NCBI GenBank assembly: GCA_016712145.1
Contig: JADJRO010000001.1
Span: forward strand, 2,232,501 to 2,296,500
DNA: 64,000 bases
Source: Saprospiraceae bacterium
GTDB lineage: Bacteria > Bacteroidota > Bacteroidia > Chitinophagales > Saprospiraceae
Reading direction: 5' to 3'
A model generated the notes under the pieces. The model was not told where the DNA came from. It made no database searches and was given only the letters and a program-made list of their open reading frames with translations. Below are positions 44,011-52,839 of the stretch, one piece after another. Within the stretch, counting starts at the first letter, position 1; each line of letters opens with the position of its first letter. A program made the translations under genes and the position numbers.

Positions 44011-47000
44011 TTATCGTATCAATTCAAATTTTCCGTTGTACATTTTACCATTGAGATCTTCTGCCTGAATTACATACAATCCTTCGGGCCAGTTGCGAAT
44101 AGTGATGGTATGCAATTTTAACTCATCATCAAATTGAATGTACTCGGCTTGTTTGCCTTGATTATTAAAAATTCGAATGCTTCGCAGCATTCCTGTTTTT
44201 AAAGCTACACTGATGTTGTCAGTTGCCGGATTGGGAAAAGCAACTAATTGATCGTTCAATTCAAAGAAACTGCTTTGCTGATCAGATGGTATAGCTCCGT
44301 CCTCGCTTTTAGCATCAATGCAATTTTCTGCGCACAACAAACGATAAATCGTTTTATTTTCTGAAATCAAACTGTTGGTTCCTCCATTAAAATTATTTGC
44401 AATGTTGATGCAGTAATCTTCCACTTCACCATATGCAAAATTGCAACAGGAATTGGGAGGATAGGAACCATAAGACATAGATACCCGCATCCGTGTTGAC
44501 TTTGGAGTGCATCCCGGTATGGTTACATTCCCACAAATACGGGTATTGCCATTTCCATATGCAAATAATTCACCCGCATCTTCAAAATCACCATCGCCAT
44601 TAAAATCGATCCAAACTTTCCAATAAGCAGTGTATGCCGTACCGGAATATCCAGGTGTTAAGCATAAATTATAGGTTTGACCTGTGATGACTTCTATGCA
44701 AGGATTCGGAAAATATTTATAACCTCCATTTGGACCAGAACAATTGTCAACATTTGCCAATTTTACACACTGGATCCACATGATACTGCAATCGGATCCT
44801 TTAGAGGCACAATAGGTATTATTACAATTCACAGTGACATAAAAACTACAGGTATCACTTACACTGCCTTGGTATGCAACATAGGTAACTTTTGTTGTTC
44901 CACAAGGAAATAAACTTCCACAAGGTGGTCCTTCTATTTGTTTAAGGGTATAACATGGCATTTTACAAATAAATTCTCGTGTAGTAGAATTGTATTGATC
45001 ATTCCAGGTTCCATCCGGTATTAATTCTACGTAATCCTGATTTCCATTGGCATCGTTGGGTTGTCCAGCATACCAATTGGTAAATAATATCGGACTGCCA
45101 TCGATCCATTCAAACAATCCTTCGATGCGACTATCATGCAATCCAATATAAGCAGTTTGTCCCATTAGTTTGGAAGCCACCCATTGATTTTCATCCAAAG
45201 AATTCATCACACATAATTTGCCACCAACGCTTTCACAAATATATTTTGCATCCGGCCAGGTAGCAGTTTGTCGCGAACAGAAATACCGATTCCCTAAATA
45301 GGTACCCATATATACAAATCCGGGTATGGTGTCTTTGCATGGTTTGCAGGTGGTAACATTGGGATGATTCCAGTTGACAATGGCTCCATTCACATTGGGA
45401 TCTTTATCTACTGTAATATTTGGTGGACAATGAATTTTTAATCCATTACCCAAAACTGTAACTTTAAAACTGTGATTTGTAATGTTTCCACAATGGTCAT
45501 ATGCTGAATACACAACAATCGTAGTACCCGCTGGAAAAACATTACCGGGCTTATAATTTGAAGTTAGTTGTTTGATACTACAATTATCTATAGCAATGGG
45601 TGGATTCCACCAGGCGGCTGCTTCGCAATCACCTTTCGCATCCACTGTAATATCAGGAGTGCAATACGTAAACACAGGAGCTATGGTATCATTTAAATCA
45701 ATAATTTGTGTACATTCTGAATACAACTTGCTGTTTTTAGGATCGGTTGCACGCCAAATCCGCTTAAACCGTTTTGCATTTAAACAGGGATAATTTTTTA
45801 TCAAAATATCCGAATAGGTGATGATTGGAATTTCACAAGAAACCGAACCAGGAATTGCAGTTGCAGTGCCTGATCTTGAAGCATTGCAATTGGCTTCAGG
45901 GCATCCATAATAATCTGAAGGACATTTGATCACTGGCGGTTTATTACAACAATTTCCAGTTACAAGTATTTTAAATGAATACGAACTGATATTTCCACAA
46001 GAATCAATTGCTGTATAAATAACTGCATTTAATCCGGGAGGAAATGCAGTTCCTGATTTATAATTACTCGTTAAAGAAGCAATTTTACAATTATCTAAGA
46101 CTACAGGTTCTGCCCAGTTTACAATAGCTAAACATGTCAATGTATCAATGCTTACAAAAGTATCTCTGGGTCCCGAAATAAATTGAGGTGGAATGCTGTC
46201 TTTCAATTGAATGCTTTGTAAACAACTTGCTTTCAATTTAGGATCATTTGGATCGGTTGCTGTCCAAATCCGTACAATATGAATGGCTCCATAACATGGA
46301 CCTTCAGAAATCTTCAGATCTTCAAATTTTATAATTGGATCTGCACATCCAGGATTTCCAGGATCAGCTATTGCCATTCCTGTGTGTGAGGGTTCAAGAG
46401 AAGAACCTGGACAAGCCACATAATCAGCAGGGCATTTTATTTTTGGATTGACATTACAACATTCTGAAACTGTTATTGTAAAACTGCAGGTCGCTGATTT
46501 ACCACAAACGTCGGTTGCAGTATATAATATGGGACTGGTACCCACATTAAAACTGCTTCCGGAAGCTATGCTTGATTGCAATACAACTCCACTGCATCCA
46601 TCACTAACTGCAGGTGCTTTCCAATGTACTGTTGTTTTGCAATTAATACCCGGACTTACGGTTATGTCAGCAGGACAACAAGTAATCACCGGTGCGGCAT
46701 CATCTTTCAATTCAATCGTTTGCAGACAAAATGCATATTTCGTGGTATCAATTGGATCAAAGGCTTCCCAAATGCGGATCAACCGAATTTCACCCGGACA
46801 GGCTCCTCTAAATAGGACTGAATCTCGGTATCTATACACGGGCGGATTGCATCGTGCAGACCCAGGCGATATGGTAAGTTGTCCGGTGATTGTGGGGTCC
46901 AGTCCGTCATTAGGACAACCGGAATAATCTGCAGGGCAGGTAATCAAAGGCGGCGTATCGCAACAAGAACCGATAACGGTTATATTAAAGCTGCAACTGC

Positions 47001-47601
47001 TTTTATTTGCACAAGGATCTTCCGCATTGTAAGAAACTCCTGTGATCCCAATAGGAAACTGGTCACCAGAAATGTGGCTAGCACTTAAAAACAATTTACC
47101 ACAATTATCAAAAACAGACGGAGGGTTCCAAAATACATTTGCAAAACAATTGCTGTTTGCCATGACGCTGGTGTCTCGCGGACAATTAATAATGGTAGGT
47201 GCTTCATCGTCTTTAAGGATAATTTTCTGGAGGCAGGAAGAATTTAAAATCGGATCCTGAGGATCGCTGGCGGTCCATACTCTGTTAATTTCAATAGCTC
47301 CAACGCAAGGTCCGGAAGAAATGACGGCATCTCTAAAGCTAATTAAGGGAGGACTGCAATTTGGTCCGCCTGGTATTGCGCTTGCAAAGCCAGTATTCCC
47401 TGGTCCGGTTGAAACGCCCGGACAGGCATGAAAATCAGGAGGACAAGTAATAATCGGTGCTACAGTACATGCAGCAATCCGGGTTTTTGCCCGGAAGAAA
47501 TTAAATGATTTTTTGGGTTGGCCATAGTTACTGTTACATGCAAGTAACACCAAAACGAGCATGAATACCCGCCTTAAAATTAAAGTCTTTTGAGATTCCA
47601 T
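44011..47601 (-). CDS. T9SS-secreted adhesin, paralogue of the 1692-residue protein
   Basis: 1196 residues with the same plan as 9434-14512 but four instead of seven 168-residue units. After a signal peptide (RRVFMLVLVLLACNSNYGQ) the units pair a Cys-rich half (CPPDFHACPGV, RVWTASDPQDP) with a HYR half. A C-type lectin domain follows at about 765-885 (RYFCSRQTATW, GQPNDANG, GTWND), then GEVED (WIDFNGDGDFED, YGEVEDYC) and the T9SS domain at about 1117-1196 (VAFPNPATDN to YNGKFELIR). LLAC in the leader resembles a lipobox, but the T9SS tail argues for a cleaved signal peptide. The preserved QPN and WND motifs suggest calcium-dependent sugar binding. It converges on the SprB-repeat adhesin. Its copy number of units differs from the paralogue, as expected of repeat-length variation. 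Confidence 0.87.
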   Translation of the reverse strand: MESQKTLILRRVFMLVLVLLACNSNYGQPKKSFNFFRAKTRIAACTVAPIITCPPDFHACPGVSTGPGNTGFASAIPGGPNCSPPLISFRDAVISSGPCVGAIEINRVWTASDPQDPILNSSCLQKIILKDDEAPTIINCPRDTSVMANSNCFANVFWNPPSVFDNCGKLFLSASHISGDQFPIGITGVSYNAEDPCANKSSCSFNITVIGSCCDTPPLITCPADYSGCPNDGLDPTITGQLTISPGSARCNPPVYRYRDSVLFRGACPGEIRLIRIWEAFDPIDTTKYAFCLQTIELKDDAAPVITCCPADITVSPGINCKTTVHWKAPAVSDGCSGVVLQSSIASGSSFNVGTSPILYTATDVCGKSATCSFTITVSECCNVNPKIKCPADYVACPGSSLEPSHTGMAIADPGNPGCADPIIKFEDLKISEGPCYGAIHIVRIWTATDPNDPKLKASCLQSIQLKDSIPPQFISGPRDTFVSIDTLTCLAIVNWAEPVVLDNCKIASLTSNYKSGTAFPPGLNAVIYTAIDSCGNISSYSFKILVTGNCCNKPPVIKCPSDYYGCPEANCNASRSGTATAIPGSVSCEIPIITYSDILIKNYPCLNAKRFKRIWRATDPKNSKLYSECTQIIDLNDTIAPVFTYCTPDITVDAKGDCEAAAWWNPPIAIDNCSIKQLTSNYKPGNVFPAGTTIVVYSAYDHCGNITNHSFKVTVLGNGLKIHCPPNITVDKDPNVNGAIVNWNHPNVTTCKPCKDTIPGFVYMGTYLGNRYFCSRQTATWPDAKYICESVGGKLCVMNSLDENQWVASKLMGQTAYIGLHDSRIEGLFEWIDGSPILFTNWYAGQPNDANGNQDYVELIPDGTWNDQYNSTTREFICKMPCYTLKQIEGPPCGSLFPCGTTKVTYVAYQGSVSDTCSFYVTVNCNNTYCASKGSDCSIMWIQCVKLANVDNCSGPNGGYKYFPNPCIEVITGQTYNLCLTPGYSGTAYTAYWKVWIDFNGDGDFEDAGELFAYGNGNTRICGNVTIPGCTPKSTRMRVSMSYGSYPPNSCCNFAYGEVEDYCINIANNFNGGTNSLISENKTIYRLLCAENCIDAKSEDGAIPSDQQSSFFELNDQLVAFPNPATDNISVALKTGMLRSIRIFNNQGKQAEYIQFDDELKLHTITIRNWPEGLYVIQAEDLNGKMYNGKFELIR

Positions 47602-47778
47602 AGTTTTGAATTTGAAAATTGTAAAAACTATGGCAGCGAAAAGCCAGGGCTGTAATTAATGAAAAGTCGACGAGAGGAACTGTGAAGATAGGGAATTTAT
47701 TGGAAAGAAGAAAAATTAGTCTTTAGAAAGGAAGTCTGAAGGGAGGAAAGCTAGAATGGCTATGTTTAGGATAATAAA

Positions 47779-48932
47779 TTATATGGAAAAATTCCTCCAT
47801 GGCATTATTTGGATGGATTCGTTTCTCAATTGCGTTTCTTTACCTCCATAAAGAATGATTGCTCGTTTTGCTCCGCTTATTTTAATGAACCTAGAACTAT
47901 TTTTAAAATACTCTGATGTGATGGTTTGTCCAGATTTAATTTCAATGGGTATTTGCTCGGTACCATTATCTAAAATCAAATCAATTTCCAATCCAGATTT
48001 ATCTCTCCAATAATATAGTTGAGAAGGTATGGCTAAATTTGTATAATGTTTTAATAATTCACTAATAACCATGTTTTCAAAAATTGGACCTCTATAAGCA
48101 TTGATTGCTAATTGATTTGATGAATAAATTTTCAAAAGATAACAGACAAGACTTGTGTCATGAAAATAAAGTTTGGGTCTTTTTATCAGGGTTTTATTAA
48201 AGTTAATGTAATGAGGTTTTAATAAGTAAATTATAAAACTGCTCTCTAATATTCCAATCCAGGATTTTATTGTTTTAATATCAACTCCAAGTTCTACAGA
48301 CAAACTACTGAGATTGAGTTCCTGACCAACTCGGCCTGCCAACAAGCTTAATAATTTTTCAAACGTATGAAGGTCAAAAATATTCTTAATTTGCCGAACA
48401 TCTTTTTCAATATAGGTACTGATATAATTTGCACACCAATCTGTTGATGGAATATTTTGGTCATAGATTGGTGGATAAAAACCTTTGAGCATTAACTCAT
48501 CATCTGATGTGGGTATAAATAATGTCCATAATTTAATTCGCTTAAAGAAAAAGGCAAGAGGTTCATGAAAGCTACTCTGCCAGCTAGTGACTGAGAAATA
48601 TTTTGTTGTAATAAATAATTATTAGAACCTGAAAATACAAATAAACCTTTTTGACTTGAATTGTCCAATAGTTCCTGGAGATAAGAAAACAAATCAGGCA
48701 CTCTTTGGATTTCATCTAATACTGCACCATTAGAATACGTTTGTAGAAATCGACGAGGGTCTTCTAGTGCAAAGTTTCTAAAATCTGGGTTTTCTAAAGA
48801 TACGTAGGGTTTATCTTTAAAAAGGTATTTGACCAAAGTCGTTTTTCCTGTTTGGTGTGGGCCTGTCACAGCGACCGACTTGAAACTAGAAGCTAGTTCC
48901 AACAGTTTTTTCTCAGCTACTCTGGGTACCAT
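47779..48932 (-). pseudogene. AAA ATPase with DUF4143, split by a frameshift
   Basis: Two minus-strand frames together make one family member. The N-terminal part (48492-48932, 146 residues) starts MVPRVAEKKLLE and carries Walker A GPHQTGKTT, Walker B AVLDEIQRVPD and the sensor-like FVFSGSNNYLL. The C-terminal part (47779-48492, 237 residues) is the DUF4143 domain, with a nuclease-like core (SGLEIDLILDNG, IPIEIKSG). They meet at TAATG. In the second frame the sequence upstream of its ATG still reads IPTSDDELMLKGFYPPIYD, the normal linker, so one base has been lost or gained near 48505-48530. These ATPases are usually single proteins of 370-400 residues, of uncertain cellular role. Translational coupling of two subunits is possible, but a frameshift (real or a sequencing error) is more likely. 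Confidence 0.8.
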
Positions 48933-49669
48933 TTTTAAAAAATACAGCTTTTTATGGAATTTAATTCCATAAAAAGCATTTTATTGATAATTGGAAATTT
49001 TTATTATTTATATTAACTTGATTATCATAGTTTTAAGTAAATATTAAATAATAATATTGGTTCTTGAAATTACAGAATTAGTTTAAATAATTCAAACTAT
49101 AAGTAATGTACCAGGCATTTTTTAATAGGTAAGTTGTATTGAAAACAATCAAAACTTACAAATGCGATTTGCCTAGGGCCTAAAATTAAAATCCAAAATA
49201 AAACCCGATTTCAGTGGCAGCCCTAAAAGCAATACAGAAAGACTTTTGGAAAATATTTTATTTGCAGATTAAAATCTCATAGAATTGGACATTGTCATCT
49301 TGTGAAATTTAAAGCTAGTAGGGGGTGAATAAGTTTGTTCTCTGCGCAATTTCATTATAATTAACTTTTTAGAAATATAACACGTTTCACTCTTCACCTT
49401 TCTTTTGCTTTCTAAACATAAACCAAATCCTGAATTTGAAACCACTTTATTAGATCTATTTAAGAAAAAATGAGACCATACTTATCACCTAGTCTATTGG
49501 GCTCATTTCTTTATGCTACATTAATGTTTTTAAATGAATCTGTTGGTGAGAATTTATCAGCTGGACTTTAGCTTAGAATTCACCAGATTTTACTAATAAT
49601 TACCGAAATTAAAGCTTTGTCCATAATGCCTATCAAAGGAAGTATTATTGGGAAACAAATAATTAATTT
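48933..49669. other. gene-free divergent intergenic region
   Basis: 737 bp between the ATPase (minus) and the VCBS-repeat protein (plus). It contains a 31-bp hairpin at 48947-48977 and several TAnnTTTG-like words (for example TAAGTTTG at 49330-49337, 333 bp before the ATG) without well-spaced partners. No gene recognised on either strand. Confidence 0.5.
48947..48977. repeat. perfect 14-bp inverted repeat upstream of the ATPase
   Basis: GCTTTTTATGGAAT and its complement separated by 3 bases, starting 15 bp upstream of the ATPase start codon. It could be an operator for self-regulation, a terminator-like hairpin, or a mobile-element trace. Confidence 0.55.
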
Positions 49670-52600
49670 ATGTTTAATTCAGGAACTCCAAATTACGTTA
49701 TAGCAAATAAGTGGAGGTTTATAGCAATACTTTTAACATTTTTTACATTTAGTCATGCTGCATTTTCTCAAGAAGAATCCATACTTAGTGGAGATACCTT
49801 GATTTTAGAACTCAAGGATACCAGTGGTTTTAAAATACAATGGCAGATTCGCGGTGATTCATTTTCCAGCTGGATAAATATTTCAGGGGCAACGATAAAT
49901 CCATTTGCATTTTCAGTCCCGGATAGTTTAGAAGGATTGGCACAGCTCAGAGCTAAGTTGGTATTTATTCAGGATTCATGTCCACAATTCAGCAATGTTT
50001 TCAAATATCGTATTGTGAACAATATTAAGCAGTTACCTTTTGGCAGCTTTCTTAGAGGAGGTTACTTCTATCATGCAACTAAAGATCTTGCTTTAATAGC
50101 TTCAACTATTCCCACTAAATTTATGGCTTGGGGCTGTTATGGACAAGAAATAAACGGCAGCGATTTATTAGGGATCGGAGATGGGAAGCAAAATACCTTA
50201 GACATTATTGCACAATGTAAGGAAACCAATATAGCTGCTTATTTTTGTGACACTTTAAATTTAAATAATTATTCGGACTGGTATTTGCCATCAAAGGAGG
50301 AATTAGAATTGCTTCTAAAAAATATTGGTCATCTCGGCATCGTACCCCCGAATGCATACAATTATTGGTCATCCTCAGAGTTCTCAAAGTCAGAAGCCTG
50401 GTATTTCGCACTCTTTGATAGTGTTTCTTACAAACACCCTAAGAGTCATCCATATAATTATGTACACCCTATCAGGCAATTTAACTTAAAAAATGAAAAA
50501 TCCATTCGAAAGCTTTTCTTTCAACTTTCTTCGACCCCTTACGACATCCATGTTGAACAATCAAAAACTGCACCATCAAATGTTATTGTAAAATTTATTG
50601 GAGAGCAAGAATTATCCGATAAATTAGTTTGGGATTTCGGACAAGGCAAGGTATTGTCAGGTAGCGGAGCAGGGCCATATGAAGTTTATTACAATTATGA
50701 GGGCTTTAATCAAATCACTGCTGTTTTGAATAGTGGTAACTGTCAAAAAAATCAATTCATTTCCAGATATTTTAAAGTACAGTTGTTCCATGAGCTGAAG
50801 CAAAACTTTTTTACAAATTACAAGGGAAATATTAAAATGGCTGATTATGATAAAGATGGTTTTAAGGATATGCTCGTTACGGGCTTCGATTCATCTTCGC
50901 TGTATAGATATATGGGTAACGACACTTTTGAACTGGTGAATATCCAACTTCCTCGTTTAAGTTTGTCCTCAGCACTCTGGATTGATTTTAATAACGATGG
51001 GTGGAATGATTTTATCTTAAGCGGATACCAAAGCAAGGATTCAACTTGTCGAAGCTTTGTATATAAAAACAATATAGGAAATTTTGAACTTATGAATATT
51101 AACATTCCTGGAATCAAAGAAGGATATATTGAAAGTTTTGACCTCGATCAAGATGGGAGTCATGAAATTCTTTTAGGAGGCGAGGGAAATGGAAATACCA
51201 TAATTTGTAAAATATTTAGTGTATTAAATGAAGAATTCATAGAGTTGCCACATAATTTACCATTACTAAAAAATAGTTCTTGTAATATAGGTGATTACGA
51301 TAATGATGGGGATGCAGATGTGCTTCTTACTGGACATGATGGAACCAAGCGTAATACTTTGTTGTATCGCAATGACAATGGGAATTTATTTGAAACCGGA
51401 ATGCATTTTACTAATGTGGACAACGGCTGTGCGAAATTCGGAGATTACGACAATGATGGTTGGCCTGATATTTCAATAACTGGAAATCGCGCGGACATCT
51501 CTGTCACTTATCCAGGTGGAATCCTAAGTGTTGATACGAGGCCTGCTGCTACATTGGATATATTTAAAAATCTACAAGGAATTAACTTTGAAAAACAAAT
51601 CAGTTATAAAAAATGGGTTATTTATGCATACAGCTCAATAGATTGGGGTGATTATGACAATGATGGTGATTTGGACATATTGATTCTTGGAGCTCTCGGA
51701 ATGCAATGGTCTGTTGGAGGTACTGGTGGAGGGACCCCTTCTGTCATTTATCGTTCAGCTCCAAGAATTATACGCAACGATGGTCAGGATAATTTCAATT
51801 CGATTGATGCATATCTCCCTGCTGATTTCTCTGATATAATAACGATTGAAGGATATCAATTGGCAGAAGAAGACCAATTCAAACCGACTTGGGTTCCTAA
51901 AAATTGGCAGGGAAAAAACATATCATTTACAGACTACAATAATGATGGAAAACTTGATGTAATTCGGGAAGGACATTACGAACAAGCAAACAAGTTGTAT
52001 AAAAATTGTAACTTATACGATAATTTACCTCCATCTATTCCCGAATTACTTATTACCAAAACGGGCTGTAATAAAGTTGAATTTTCGTGGAAGGAATCTG
52101 CGGATGATCATTCACCGGTAAACACATTATTTTATGAAATTTATGTTGGCAGTAACCCGGGAGCTTCCGATGTGGCATCGATACATAATAGTAACTATAT
52201 CCAGAATAACTTTTACAACTTAAATAACTTACAACCCGGAACCTACTACTGGAGCGTTAAAGCAGTTGATCAGGCACAGACTGCAAGTGCTTGGGCACCC
52301 GAACAATCATTTACTATTTCTGGTAAACCCACCACCCCGGTTGTTAGCCTTATTGGAAATTCGCTCCATTCAAGTGTTCAATCTGGTAACCAATGGCATG
52401 ATTTAAATGGATCCATCGCTGGGGCTACAGCTCAGGAATATACTCCTATTAGCAATGGAACCTTCTATTCAGTAGTAACTGAAAATGCTTGCTCATCAGA
52501 CACTTCAAATCAGATTCAATTTATATTCTCTAAAATTATAACTACCAGTGAAAATGAACGATTTAAAATTTCACCAAATCCTTCAAAAGATATATTTCAT

Positions 52601-52786
52601 ATTCATACCAATTTTCCATACGAGCTTATCAAGTATCAAGTTATAAATGAGCTTGGAAAATTGATTCAGGAAGGTCAATTTAGCAAAACATTCAATTTAA
52701 ATTTAACGCAGTTTCCAAGTGGCATCTATTTTCTTAAACTGGATAACACGACCGTAGCAGCGCTATTTAAACTAATTAAATTATAA
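49670..52786 (+). CDS. T9SS-secreted protein with DUF1566 and VCBS/FG-GAP repeats
   Basis: 1038 residues. Signal peptide within 14-34 (KWRFIAILLTFFTFSHAAFSQ). Residues about 120-272 resemble DUF1566 (DWYLPSKEELELLL, YWSSSEFSKSEAWYFAL). A PKD-like segment follows at about 310-360. Seven VCBS/FG-GAP calcium motifs lie at about 389, 438, 490, 541, 591, 660 and 755 (DYDKDGFKDM, DFNNDGWNDF, DYDNDGDLDI type) and would form a beta-propeller. A fibronectin type III domain (about 785-885) and a T9SS sorting domain (KISPNPSKDIF to AALFKLIKL) end the protein. Probably a cell-surface or released binding protein. The LytS-type kinase gene follows after 53 bp on the same strand, so the three genes may be one transcript. 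Confidence 0.87.
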   Translation: MFNSGTPNYVIANKWRFIAILLTFFTFSHAAFSQEESILSGDTLILELKDTSGFKIQWQIRGDSFSSWINISGATINPFAFSVPDSLEGLAQLRAKLVFIQDSCPQFSNVFKYRIVNNIKQLPFGSFLRGGYFYHATKDLALIASTIPTKFMAWGCYGQEINGSDLLGIGDGKQNTLDIIAQCKETNIAAYFCDTLNLNNYSDWYLPSKEELELLLKNIGHLGIVPPNAYNYWSSSEFSKSEAWYFALFDSVSYKHPKSHPYNYVHPIRQFNLKNEKSIRKLFFQLSSTPYDIHVEQSKTAPSNVIVKFIGEQELSDKLVWDFGQGKVLSGSGAGPYEVYYNYEGFNQITAVLNSGNCQKNQFISRYFKVQLFHELKQNFFTNYKGNIKMADYDKDGFKDMLVTGFDSSSLYRYMGNDTFELVNIQLPRLSLSSALWIDFNNDGWNDFILSGYQSKDSTCRSFVYKNNIGNFELMNINIPGIKEGYIESFDLDQDGSHEILLGGEGNGNTIICKIFSVLNEEFIELPHNLPLLKNSSCNIGDYDNDGDADVLLTGHDGTKRNTLLYRNDNGNLFETGMHFTNVDNGCAKFGDYDNDGWPDISITGNRADISVTYPGGILSVDTRPAATLDIFKNLQGINFEKQISYKKWVIYAYSSIDWGDYDNDGDLDILILGALGMQWSVGGTGGGTPSVIYRSAPRIIRNDGQDNFNSIDAYLPADFSDIITIEGYQLAEEDQFKPTWVPKNWQGKNISFTDYNNDGKLDVIREGHYEQANKLYKNCNLYDNLPPSIPELLITKTGCNKVEFSWKESADDHSPVNTLFYEIYVGSNPGASDVASIHNSNYIQNNFYNLNNLQPGTYYWSVKAVDQAQTASAWAPEQSFTISGKPTTPVVSLIGNSLHSSVQSGNQWHDLNGSIAGATAQEYTPISNGTFYSVVTENACSSDTSNQIQFIFSKIITTSENERFKISPNPSKDIFHIHTNFPYELIKYQVINELGKLIQEGQFSKTFNLNLTQFPSGIYFLKLDNTTVAALFKLIKL

Positions 52787-52839
52787 ATAGTTTGGAATTC
52801 AAATATTGCATTTAGATTGCAATCAATTTAGCATAAACA

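Noticed and set aside
44011..47601. Lipoprotein reading of the leader because of LLAC
   Set aside because: The protein has a T9SS C-terminal domain and its paralogue has an ordinary cleaved signal peptide.
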